From Chloroflexota bacterium (GTDB lineage Bacteria > Chloroflexota > Limnocylindria > Limnocylindrales > CSP1-4), in the NCBI GenBank assembly GCA_013696275.1, contig JACCYW010000391.1:1-7313 (forward strand): a stretch of DNA of 7,313 nt, written 5' to 3'. Below are positions 1 through 6,400 of this stretch, piece after piece. The position numbers were made by a program, and so were the translations under genes. Within the stretch, counting starts at the first letter, position 1. Every line of letters begins with the position of its first letter. The notes beneath the pieces are model-generated. The model was not told the origin of the DNA, made no database searches, and saw only the letters and a list, made by a program, of their open reading frames with translations.

Positions 1-5
1 AGCTG

Positions 6-503
6 ATGGCGGACGAGGAGGGACTCCTCGCGCTGGCAGGTCAGATCCAGGAAGCGTGCCTCTCACGTGGTCTGACCGTATCGGTGGCTGAGTCATGCAC
101 CGGCGGCCTGCTCGGCCACCTGCTGACCGATGTCTCGGGGTCGAGCGGTTACTTCCATGGTGGAGCGTTGACCTACCACGATGGGCTCAAGCAGAGTCTG
201 CTCGGCGTACCGGCTGAAACGCTTGGAGCGCATGGCGCGGTATCGGCGCAGGTCGCGCTGGCGATGGCCATCGGCGGACGGCGGTCCTTCGCGACGGATC
301 TGTGTGTGTCCGTGACCGGCATCGCGGGGCCGGATGGCGGCTCGCCGGCCAAGCCGGTCGGGCTCACCTATATCTGCGTCGCCACACCCACCGGGAGCGA
401 GGTCAGGCGCTTCGTCTGGACGGGCGATCGGCGCGCCAACAAGTCCTCCAGCGCGGATGCGGCGCTGCGCCTGTTGCTGGCTGCGGCGATGGGTCTGCCT
501 TGA
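6..503 (+). CDS. pncC: Nicotinamide-nucleotide amidase (CinA C-terminal domain protein)
   Basis: A cytoplasmic amidase of the CinA C-terminal family, which converts nicotinamide mononucleotide to nicotinate mononucleotide and ammonia in pyridine nucleotide salvage. The 165-residue product is one complete domain, the usual length for stand-alone PncC; the N-terminal MoCF-like domain of full CinA is absent. The family signatures are clear: AESCTGG at residues 28-34 (S30 is the expected nucleophile), the GLKQSLLGV stretch with K62, TGIAGPDGG at 104-112 followed by KPVGLTY, and the GDRRANK segment near 140-146. The ATG at 6 sits in TGATG, so an upstream gene may end at 4-6 and be coupled to this one. 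Its stop overlaps the TTG start of the Mur ligase. The family call is firm; the substrate is inferred from characterised relatives. Confidence 0.95.
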   Translation: MADEEGLLALAGQIQEACLSRGLTVSVAESCTGGLLGHLLTDVSGSSGYFHGGALTYHDGLKQSLLGVPAETLGAHGAVSAQVALAMAIGGRRSFATDLCVSVTGIAGPDGGSPAKPVGLTYICVATPTGSEVRRFVWTGDRRANKSSSADAALRLLLAAAMGLP

Positions 504-2041
504 CGCGTTCCGGCGCGGATGTAGGCGCTGGACTGGCCAGGGCACGGCCAGCGAGGACGATCCCGGCCGGCGAGCGCATCCACGTCATCGGCGTCGCGGG
601 TGCCGGTGCTTCGGCGGCGGCATCACTGGCTCACTTCGCCGGCGCACGAGTCTCCGCTTGCGACAGCGGCGGTCCATCGCCCTACACGTCCGGCCCGGCG
701 CTGATCGGGCTGCCGATGGAGTGGCGCCATGGGCCCGACCACGTGATCGCCGATGGCGTGAGTCGGGTCGATCGACTGGCTGTGACCAAAGCGTTGACGT
801 CGATCGATCCTGACCATAGCGAGCTCCTGGCGGCGCGCGGGGCGGGCATCCCGGTCGAGCCGTGGCAGCAGTTGGTCGCTGATGTCGCTGAGAGTCGTGG
901 GCAACGTCTGGTCGCAGTGACCGGTACGCACGGCAAGTCGACTTGCGCTGGCTGGCTGGTGCACCTGCTGACCTCCGCGGGCAGGGACCCAGCCGCCTGC
1001 GTCGGCGCCCTGTTGCCGGCGCGACTGACGGGCGGCGTGCCAGCTACCGCTCGCTGGGGCAGGGGCGACACCTTCGTGGTGGAAGCCGATGAGTACGCCG
1101 GCAACTTCGATCCATTCCGTCCTTCGGTGGCAGTGCTACTCAACGTGGAGTGGGACCACCCGGACGTCTTCGCCGACGAGGATGCCGTGGTCGAGGCATT
1201 CGCGCGGTGGACGGACGCGCCCGGCATCGAGGGGCGCACGGTGGTCGCCAACGTGAGAGATGCCGGCGTCCGGCATGTGCTCGAACGGATGAGGGTGCCC
1301 CCGCAGCGGCTGGTCAGGGTCGCGCTCGCGACGGTGGGCGAGGCGGGAGCCGGCGAGGCGGGAGCCGGCGAGGCGGACCTCTCGGGTCAGCTGGGAGAGG
1401 ACGGCATCCTCAGCATGAGCGGTCCGTTGCTGATGCAGGCGGGAACGCTGGATGTGCCACTCAGGCTCGCTGGGGGCCACAACGCGGCCAATGCGCTGGC
1501 GGTCGCCGCTGCTTCGGCAGTCCTGGGCGTGGAAGCAGGTCGGATAGGCCAGGGATTGGCGACCTTCGAGGGCGTGGGCCGACGATTGGAGCTGAAGGGC
1601 GAACCGGGTGGGATCACCGTCCTGGATGACTATGGTCATCACCCGACGGCCATCGCTGCCACGCTTGCCGCCGTCCGGGCGCGCTATCCGGGCCGCCGCA
1701 TCTGGGCCGTCTACGAGCCCCTCACATACCACCGCACGGCGGCCATGCTGGAGCGGTTCGCCGATGTACTCGCCACGGCCGACCAGGCTGTCATCGCCGA
1801 CATCTGGGCCGGGCGGGATCCGGACACGTCGATAACCAGCGCCGATCGGCTGGCCACCGCCATACGGCGAAGGGGCCACGCGCCGGCCACGGCGCCTGGG
1901 TCGGTGGAGGCGACGGCCGACCACCTGGCTGGCCGGGTGAAGCCGCCGGACGTGGTCCTGGTGATGGGCGGCGGTCGATCCTATGTCATCGCGGAGCGCT
2001 TGCTGGTCAGCCTTGCGGAGCGGTGGCCGCAAAACCACTAG
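500..2041 (+). CDS. murC: UDP-N-acetylmuramate--L-alanine ligase (MurC-type Mur ligase)
   Basis: An ATP-dependent Mur ligase that would join L-alanine to UDP-MurNAc, the first peptide step of peptidoglycan precursor synthesis in the cytoplasm. From the TTG at 500 the product is 513 residues, slightly longer than usual MurC (about 450-490). All three domains are visible: an N-terminal Rossmann part with GVAGAGAS at 31-38; the central ATPase with P-loop GTHGKST at 142-148 and EADEY at 195-199; and the C-terminal domain with AGGHNAANAL, FEGVGRRLE, DDYGHHPT at 376-383 and YEPLTYHRT at 405-413, the last two matching MurC most closely. The EADEYAGNFD and NVEWDHPDVF stretch also recalls Mpl, the murein tripeptide recycling ligase, so a recycling role cannot be excluded. 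The start is chosen because TTG overlaps the pncC stop (TTGA) and leaves about 26 residues before the Rossmann motif. Longer in-frame reading to 302 lies inside pncC. A repeated GEAGA loop lies near residues 280-293. Confidence 0.9.
   Translation: MTRSGADVGAGLARARPARTIPAGERIHVIGVAGAGASAAASLAHFAGARVSACDSGGPSPYTSGPALIGLPMEWRHGPDHVIADGVSRVDRLAVTKALTSIDPDHSELLAARGAGIPVEPWQQLVADVAESRGQRLVAVTGTHGKSTCAGWLVHLLTSAGRDPAACVGALLPARLTGGVPATARWGRGDTFVVEADEYAGNFDPFRPSVAVLLNVEWDHPDVFADEDAVVEAFARWTDAPGIEGRTVVANVRDAGVRHVLERMRVPPQRLVRVALATVGEAGAGEAGAGEADLSGQLGEDGILSMSGPLLMQAGTLDVPLRLAGGHNAANALAVAAASAVLGVEAGRIGQGLATFEGVGRRLELKGEPGGITVLDDYGHHPTAIAATLAAVRARYPGRRIWAVYEPLTYHRTAAMLERFADVLATADQAVIADIWAGRDPDTSITSADRLATAIRRRGHAPATAPGSVEATADHLAGRVKPPDVVLVMGGGRSYVIAERLLVSLAERWPQNH
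1337..1376 (+). repeat. In-frame 15-bp tandem repeat inside the Mur ligase gene
   Basis: The unit GGCGAGGCGGGAGCC occurs at 1337-1351 and 1352-1366 without mismatch, followed by a partial third copy (first 10 bases) at 1367-1376. The unit is a multiple of three and encodes GEAGA, giving a flexible Gly/Ala/Glu loop in the late central domain. It looks like slippage in a tolerant surface loop. Confidence 0.85.
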
Positions 2042-2044
2042 ACT
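2039..2044 (+). promoter_or_regulatory. Possible leaderless -10 element (TAGACT) before the NTF2-like gene
   Basis: TAGACT fits TANNNT and ends seven bases before the ATG at 2052, the placement expected of a -10 box driving a leaderless transcript that starts at or near the ATG. No Shine-Dalgarno sequence is present in this 10-base gap, which fits a leaderless message. A TTGCGG at 2013-2018 could be a -35 box, but its 20-base spacing is long. The element overlaps the Mur ligase stop codon, so chance is a serious alternative. Confidence 0.3.
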
Positions 2045-2051
2045 CGGCTCC

Positions 2052-2504
2052 ATGCGTGACCTGACCCACGGCGAAGGACAGGATCTTCTCGAGCGCTACA
2101 AGCGGGCATGGCAGGGACGCGACCCGGACGCCGCGATGGCGTTGTATGCGCCGGGAGCGGAGCACCGCGACCACCCGTTCCGTGACCCGTATCGGGATGA
2201 GAACGCCATCCGCGGCATGTGGAACGACATCGCAGCCAATGAGGACCATGTGGAGTTCGATGCCGAGCGGATCTGGGTGGCGGCGCGCACCGTGCTGGCG
2301 AGCTGGCACGCCGCGTACACCGACAGGACCAGTGGTGAGCGGGTCCGTCTGCGAGGCTTCGCGACCTTCGAGTTGGACGAGGCGGGCCTCATCCAACGAC
2401 TCCGTGAATGGCCGGTATCCCGCGTCGTAGGCATGGATAGCACCTTCCCATCCGAGCCGGTCGCGCCGGTCAGCCGTGAAGCCGATCCGTCCCATGGCAG
2501 GTGA
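2052..2504 (+). CDS. NTF2-like / SnoaL-like domain protein
   Basis: A 150-residue protein with the plan of the NTF2-like superfamily, a cone-shaped alpha+beta fold used by small isomerases, hydrolases and ligand-binding proteins. The first helix (ERYKRAWQGRDPDAAMALYAP, about residues 14-34) leads into a pocket-lining stretch EHRDHPFRDPYRDENAIRGMW at 37-57. Later strands are about 67-76, 80-90 and 98-108, ending in FELDEAGLIQRLREW. The HRDHPF and EW positions resemble SnoaL-like proteins of unknown substrate. The ATG at 2052 is preferred because earlier in-frame GTG codons lie inside the Mur ligase gene. The last 20 or so residues are polar, proline-containing and probably disordered; their DNA overlaps the start of the YajQ gene. 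The fold is likely, the ligand or reaction cannot be read from sequence. Confidence 0.85.
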   Translation: MRDLTHGEGQDLLERYKRAWQGRDPDAAMALYAPGAEHRDHPFRDPYRDENAIRGMWNDIAANEDHVEFDAERIWVAARTVLASWHAAYTDRTSGERVRLRGFATFELDEAGLIQRLREWPVSRVVGMDSTFPSEPVAPVSREADPSHGR

Positions 2505-2991
2505 CGTCTCGTTCGACGTCGTCAGTGACTTCGATCGACAGGAGCTGGTGAACGCACTCGACCAGGCGCGCCGTGAGATCGCCACACGCTACGACTTCAA
2601 GGGTGCCACGGCCGACATAGAGCTGGGTAAGGACACTCTGCTCATCAGGGCCGACTCCGAGCATCGAGCCGGGGCGATCCGCGATATGGTCGAGTCGAAG
2701 GCCGTCAGGCGCGGCCTGTCGCTCAAGGTGTTCGACTGGGGAAAGGTCGAAGGCGCGGGAGGTAACACGGTCCGCCAGGACGTCAGCTTGCGGCGCGGTC
2801 TGCCGGATGACCTGGCCAAGCGCATCACCAGGTTGATCCGGGACGAGTTCCCCAAGGTGAAGTCACAGATACAGGGAGATGCCGTGCGGGTGAGCGGCAA
2901 GAGTCGCGACGAGCTACAGAAGGTCATCGCGCGACTGCGTGAGGAAGGAGAGGCGTATCCCGTGGCCCTCCAGTTCGAGAATTATCGGTAG
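2494..2991 (+). CDS. yajQ: YajQ-family nucleotide-binding protein
   Basis: A small cytoplasmic protein of the YajQ (UPF0234) family, whose members bind nucleotides; the Xanthomonas member is described as a cyclic-di-GMP effector. The 165-residue product has the usual length and landmarks: SFDVVSDFDRQELVNALDQA at 6-25, REIATRYDFKG at 27-37, two ferredoxin-like halves, KSQIQGDAVRVSGKSRDELQ at 123-142, and the typical C-terminus LQFENYR at 159-165. The ATG at 2494 is preferred because family members begin a few residues before SFDVVS; a GTG at 2476 would add six residues. The gene overlaps the end of the NTF2-like gene by 11 bases in another frame, which suggests co-translation. No clear ribosome-binding site was seen for either start. 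The cyclic-di-GMP role is transferred from relatives and is not shown here. Confidence 0.94.
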   Translation: MAGDVSFDVVSDFDRQELVNALDQARREIATRYDFKGATADIELGKDTLLIRADSEHRAGAIRDMVESKAVRRGLSLKVFDWGKVEGAGGNTVRQDVSLRRGLPDDLAKRITRLIRDEFPKVKSQIQGDAVRVSGKSRDELQKVIARLREEGEAYPVALQFENYR

Positions 2992-2995
2992 CGCC

Positions 2996-3094
2996 GTGAT
3001 CTGGTCGGGCAGAGCCAGCCGCATCCTGATGGCCATCGTCACGGTCATCGTGCTCATCGCGTTCCTGACCACGGCGTTCCGGTTCCCGGCATGA
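2996..3094 (+). CDS. Putative single-helix membrane microprotein (32 residues)
   Basis: A short open frame fills the gap between the YajQ gene and the TPP enzyme. It runs from a GTG four bases after the yajQ stop to a TGA that overlaps the next ATG as ATGA. The product would be 32 residues: a short basic N-terminus (R6, R9), then about 19 hydrophobic residues (ILMAIVTVIVLIAFLTTAF, 10-28) and a brief FRFPA tail, as expected for a one-pass membrane peptide. About 30 of 32 sense codons end in G or C, matching true genes here, and the translational coupling to the enzyme is in the style of the whole operon. I do not recognise a family. Doubts: it is very short, uses GTG, and has no clear ribosome-binding site. 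An internal ATG at 3029 would leave only 21 residues. Confidence 0.5.
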   Translation: MIWSGRASRILMAIVTVIVLIAFLTTAFRFPA

Positions 3095-4845
3095 ATGCGC
3101 TCGCGCAGGCAGGCCCTTCCGAGGCGTCGGAAGTGCTCCGACCGCCGGCCGTCGAGGATCAGTCGGATGCGGCGCGGCCGGCACCCGCCGCTCAGCCGGT
3201 CGGCAGGGTCATCGCCGAGCGTCTCGCGGCGGCCGGCGTCAGGTATGCCTTCACCGTGCCCGGCGAATCCTTCCTGGGGCTTCTGGACGGGCTGGTAGAG
3301 GCCGGCATCCGCGTCATCGGCACGCGCCATGAGGGTGGCGCCGCCTTCATGGCCGCGGCCGCCACCCAGATGATCGGGCGACCGCAGGCGTGCCTCGCGA
3401 CGCGGGCCGTGGGGACCTCCAATCTGGCCATCGGTATCCATGCCGCGCGGGCCGACTCGCTGCCGATGATCGCGCTCGCGGGCCAGGTCCAGCGACCCTT
3501 CCGCGGTCGGGACGCTTTCCAGGAAGCGGATCTGGTGGGCTCCCTCGGTCGCCTGGCCAAGTGGGCGATAGAGATCAGATCGCCGTCGAGCGCGCTCGAG
3601 CAACTGGACGAGGCGTTGCTGCGGGCGCTGGAGGGGCGTCCCGGTCCGATCCTGGTGGCGGTCCCTGAGGACGTCCTGGAGAAGGAGACCAGCCCCGCTT
3701 CGAGCGGTCCGCCCGTGCCGCGCGTCCCATCGGCGGAGGCGGCCGAGATCCGCGCCGTGCTCCATCTCATGGCTGGATCGCGCCGCGGCGTCGTGCTCGC
3801 CGGGGCGGGTGTCCAACGCGGCAATGCCGGGCGGCGGGTCCTCCGGCTGGCCGAGATCCTGGGTGTGCCCATCATCGCCTCCTGGCGTCGTCCGGATGTC
3901 GTCGCCAACGGTCATCCGCTCTATCTCGGCATGGCCGGCTATGGTGGCCCGGCGACGGTGCGGGCGCGTCTCGAGGAAGCCGATGCCCTCCTCGTACTCG
4001 GTTGCCGGCTCAATGAACCCACCTCATTCGGGTACCGCGTGCCGGGACCAGGCACACGATGGGCGCAGGTCGACCTGGAGCCACTGCGGGAGCGCGCGGG
4101 ATTGTCCGCCCCCGACATCGCGGTGACATCTGAGGTCGGTCGGTTCCTGGATGCCGCGCTCGAGCTGCTGCGCGCTGGTTGCCTGGAGGCTGCACCGCGC
4201 GCTGACAGGCTCGCCGCCGCCGCGACCGACCGCGACGCCTACCTCGCGGCATCGATCGTGGATGATCATCCGTGGTCTGGTCCGGGTGTACATCCGGGCA
4301 GGATCGTGGCCACCCTGCGACGGGTGCTGTCGCCGGAGACGATGCTGACCACGGATGCCGGGAACTTCGGCGGCTGGATCGCCCGCGGCTACAGGTTCCG
4401 AAGGCCCGGCACGTTCCTGGGCTCCTCGGCGGGGGCCATGGGCTATGCCATCCCGGCGGCCATCGCGGCGTCGCTCATCCGACCCGATCGACCGGTCGTG
4501 GCACTGGTGGGCGACGGTGGTTTCGGCATGTCCATGAACGAGCTGGAGACGGCTGTCCGCGAGGGTGCCTCGCCCATCGTGCTCGTGTTCGACAACCGCC
4601 GCTATGGGACGATCGCGATGCACCAGACCCAGGAGGGTCGGCCGACGACGGCCAGCGAACTCGGGCCGATCGATGTCGCTGGGGTGGCTCGTGCCCTCGG
4701 CGCTCAGGCCTGGACGGTCACCGAGGATGAGGCTTTCGAAGGCGTGATGACCGAGGTGCTGGCGGCCGGTGGACCTCGGGTGGTCCACCTGGCGCTCGAT
4801 CCAGGCTGGGTTTCGGTCGATCAGGTGCCTCACGCGACCGCCTGA
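3091..4845 (+). CDS. Thiamine pyrophosphate-dependent enzyme, acetolactate synthase large subunit-like
   Basis: A cytoplasmic TPP enzyme of the acetolactate synthase / benzoylformate decarboxylase superfamily, 584 residues. The N-terminal Pyr domain begins near residue 37 (GRVIAERLAAAGVRYAFTVPG) and holds the cofactor-activating glutamate E81 in RHEGGAAF. AGQVQRPFRGRDAFQEADL resembles the synthase pattern GQVP...GTDAFQE. A central domain covers about 225-370. The C-terminal PP domain carries the Mg-TPP motif GDG at 474-476, with DN at 501-502 and YG at 505-506. The usual TSGPGATN is replaced by TRAVGTSN. No regulatory small subunit gene (ilvN) or other branched-chain gene is adjacent, so the product may be another 2-keto acid decarboxylation or carboligation. 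The first 36 residues are Ala/Pro-rich and not part of the fold; the ATG at 3091 is kept because of the ATGA overlap with the preceding short frame. Substrate unknown. Confidence 0.9.
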   Translation: MNALAQAGPSEASEVLRPPAVEDQSDAARPAPAAQPVGRVIAERLAAAGVRYAFTVPGESFLGLLDGLVEAGIRVIGTRHEGGAAFMAAAATQMIGRPQACLATRAVGTSNLAIGIHAARADSLPMIALAGQVQRPFRGRDAFQEADLVGSLGRLAKWAIEIRSPSSALEQLDEALLRALEGRPGPILVAVPEDVLEKETSPASSGPPVPRVPSAEAAEIRAVLHLMAGSRRGVVLAGAGVQRGNAGRRVLRLAEILGVPIIASWRRPDVVANGHPLYLGMAGYGGPATVRARLEEADALLVLGCRLNEPTSFGYRVPGPGTRWAQVDLEPLRERAGLSAPDIAVTSEVGRFLDAALELLRAGCLEAAPRADRLAAAATDRDAYLAASIVDDHPWSGPGVHPGRIVATLRRVLSPETMLTTDAGNFGGWIARGYRFRRPGTFLGSSAGAMGYAIPAAIAASLIRPDRPVVALVGDGGFGMSMNELETAVREGASPIVLVFDNRRYGTIAMHQTQEGRPTTASELGPIDVAGVARALGAQAWTVTEDEAFEGVMTEVLAAGGPRVVHLALDPGWVSVDQVPHATA

Positions 4846-4879
4846 GTCGGACTTCCAGGACCTGCCTGGCGGCCGACTG

Positions 4880-5128
4880 GTGGCCAAAGGGCTGGCTGAT
4901 CTGGCAGGCGGGCGTACGACCGTCGAGAGCCTCTTGATCGGCTGCGCATCCATCCGACTCAGGAAGCTGGGTCTGGCCGTGCCGGGTCCTGTCGTCGGCA
5001 TCGAACAGAGCCTGTATCGACTCATCGAGGAGGAGGTCGGTGAGGCACGCGCTCACTCGCGCTACAACGCCCTGCGTCGCCGCCTGGTCAGCTTCATGGG
5101 TTCGGCACGGGATGCGGCGCGCGGCTGA
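4880..5128 (+). CDS. Small charged helical protein paired with a nucleotidyltransferase
   Basis: No family is recognised with certainty. From the GTG at 4880 the product is 82 residues: GLADLAGGRTTVESLLIGCA, a basic RLRKLGL turn, a short VPGPV break, and a strongly charged helical C-terminus (LYRLIEEEVGEARAHSRYNA then LRRRLVSF). It is rich in Leu, Arg and Glu, without signal peptide or membrane segment. GGCGG at 4868-4872, seven bases upstream, is a weak ribosome-binding site favouring this start. The same frame stays open back to a GTG at 4769, and the codons just before 4880 (DLPGGRL) look protein-like, so the true product may be longer; that start would overlap the TPP gene by 77 bases. 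The gene overlaps the following nucleotidyltransferase by 17 bases. The layout resembles an antitoxin or partner subunit gene, but that is inference only. Confidence 0.7.
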   Translation: MAKGLADLAGGRTTVESLLIGCASIRLRKLGLAVPGPVVGIEQSLYRLIEEEVGEARAHSRYNALRRRLVSFMGSARDAARG

Positions 5129-5657
5129 CGCCGATGCGGTGCGCGCCTTCGTGGCTGAGCTTGGTCGGTCAGCGACGGGTGCCGCCACGCTCTACTTGGT
5201 CGGCGGCGCGACGGCTGTCATGGAAGGCTGGCGGAGCACCACGCTCGACGTGGACATGGTCCTCGAGCCTGAGCTGGATGAGTTGCTCAGGCAGATACCC
5301 ACTCTCAAGGAGCGGCTGCACATCAACGTCGAGTTCGCCTCACCGCTCGACTTCCTGCCGGAGCTCCCGGGCTGGCGCGAGCGAAGCCCGTTCGTCAGTC
5401 AGGAGGGCGCTCTGACGGTGCGCCACCTCGATCCGTACAGCCAGGTCCTGGCCAAGCTGGAAAGAGGCATCGATCACGACTTGTCCGATGTCGCGGCCAT
5501 GATCTCTCGTGGTCTGGTCCATCCAGCCACGCTCCTTGATCTCTTCTCATCCATCGAGCCGCAGCTGTACCGATTCCCGACGGTCGATGGCAAGGTCCTC
5601 AGGGAGGCCGTGATGGCCGTTATGAGGAACGACGACATGAAGGGCGTTCAGCCGTGA
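5112..5657 (+). CDS. Nucleotidyltransferase-fold protein (DUF6036/AbiEii-like)
   Basis: A 181-residue protein with the DNA polymerase beta-type nucleotidyltransferase core. The signature is LYLVGGATAVMEGWRSTTLDVDM at about 28-49: the G31-G32 turn, then D46 and D48 as the metal-binding acidic pair. A third acidic position may be E74 (INVEF) or D80 (SPLDFLPELPGW). The second half, LDPYSQVLAKLERGIDHDLSDVAAMI (106-131), with K115 and the HDLSDV segment, is the helix typical of DUF6036 and AbiEii/MNT-like proteins. Relatives transfer a nucleotide to RNA or protein, and several act as toxins or antitoxins. The ATG at 5112 is preferred because the residues before it (to a GTG at 5040) are shadowed by the upstream gene and lie before the fold. 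The stop is shared with the methyltransferase start (GTGA). Fold likely; target and role unknown. Confidence 0.85.
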   Translation: MRRAADADAVRAFVAELGRSATGAATLYLVGGATAVMEGWRSTTLDVDMVLEPELDELLRQIPTLKERLHINVEFASPLDFLPELPGWRERSPFVSQEGALTVRHLDPYSQVLAKLERGIDHDLSDVAAMISRGLVHPATLLDLFSSIEPQLYRFPTVDGKVLREAVMAVMRNDDMKGVQP

Positions 5658-6400
5658 CCGGGCTCGCGATGTACGGACGACTGGCGCCCTGGTTCCATCT
5701 GCTGACGCCGCCCGACGAGTACGCCCAGGAGGCGGCGTCGATACTCCGGCTCCTTCGCGAGCACGTCGACGGCCCGCTAGAGACGCTCCTCGAGCTCGGA
5801 TCAGGCGGCGGCAACATGGCTTCTCACCTGCGGCGCGACCTGCAGGTGACGCTGACCGACCTATCGCCGGAGATGCTGGAGCTGAGCCGGAGCATCAACC
5901 CCGCCGTCGAGCACATCGCGGGTGACATGCGGACCCTCCGGCTGGGCCGAACCTTCGATGGCGTGCTGATCCATGACGCCATCTGCTATATGACCACGGA
6001 GGCCGACCTCCGAGCGGCCATGGTCACCGCCTTCGAACACCTCCGGCCGGGCGGGGCCGCGGTCTTCGAGCCGGATGAAGTGCGCGAGACCTTCGCCGCC
6101 CCAGAGACCGACCATGGCGGCGAGGACGGCGCCGCGGGAGGCGCCGGCAGGGCGGCTCGGGCGCTCCGATACCTCGAGTGGAAGACGGACCCAGATCCCG
6201 CCGACACGTGGTACCAGGTCGACTACGCACTCCTGCTGCGGGATGACGACGGAGCGGTATCGGTGACCCATGATCGTCACGTCGAGGGCCTGTTCGCCAC
6301 GGAGCGATGGCTCGCTCTACTCTCGGAGGTCGGCTTCCGGGCGACGTCGCTCACGGACGAGTGGGATCGCGTCGTCTTCATCGGGGACAGGCCTGCCTAG
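5654..6400 (+). CDS. Class I SAM-dependent methyltransferase
   Basis: A 248-residue cytoplasmic methyltransferase. Motif I, LLELGSGGG at 45-53, binds the methionine part of S-adenosylmethionine. TDLSPEML at 68-75 supplies acidic D69 for the ribose. GDMRTLRLGRTFDGVLIHDA at 90-109 is the motif II/III area, and LRPGG at 130-134 is the usual turn before strand 5. The N-terminal MYGRLAPWFHLLTPPDEYAQEA cap is typical of small-molecule methyltransferases. Residues 148-170 form a Gly/Ala/Glu-rich insert that is probably a flexible loop, before a substrate-side beta meander (WYQVDYALLLRD). The GTG at 5654 is chosen for its GTGA overlap with the nucleotidyltransferase stop; an ATG at 5669 would remove five residues only. 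The DinB-fold gene begins at the very next base after the stop. The acceptor substrate cannot be predicted. Confidence 0.92.
   Translation: MTGLAMYGRLAPWFHLLTPPDEYAQEAASILRLLREHVDGPLETLLELGSGGGNMASHLRRDLQVTLTDLSPEMLELSRSINPAVEHIAGDMRTLRLGRTFDGVLIHDAICYMTTEADLRAAMVTAFEHLRPGGAAVFEPDEVRETFAAPETDHGGEDGAAGGAGRAARALRYLEWKTDPDPADTWYQVDYALLLRDDDGAVSVTHDRHVEGLFATERWLALLSEVGFRATSLTDEWDRVVFIGDRPA

Noticed and set aside
302..499. Upstream extension of the Mur ligase frame to a GTG at 302
   Set aside because: Lies entirely inside pncC, reads Arg-rich and unlike any Mur ligase N-terminus; the TTG at 500 fits the TTGA overlap.
1136..2053. 305-residue minus-strand frame opposite the Mur ligase
   Set aside because: No family motif; mirrors codon bias of the Mur ligase, whose conserved motifs are on the plus strand.
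2914..3915. 333-residue open frame on the minus strand opposite the TPP gene
   Set aside because: Rich in Arg, Gly and Pro with no recognisable motif; long antisense frames are expected in high-GC coding DNA, and the plus strand has a clear enzyme.
4024..5025. 333-residue open frame on the minus strand across the TPP gene and the small partner gene
   Set aside because: Low-complexity Arg-rich shadow of well-supported plus-strand coding.
5040..5111. Earlier GTG start for the nucleotidyltransferase
   Set aside because: The added residues are a shadow of the small upstream gene and lie outside the fold; the ATG at 5112 fits the family.
4880..5128. Interpretation of the small partner as a HEPN toxin
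   Set aside because: The R-X4-6-H motif is absent; the only close Arg-His pair (RAH) has wrong spacing.
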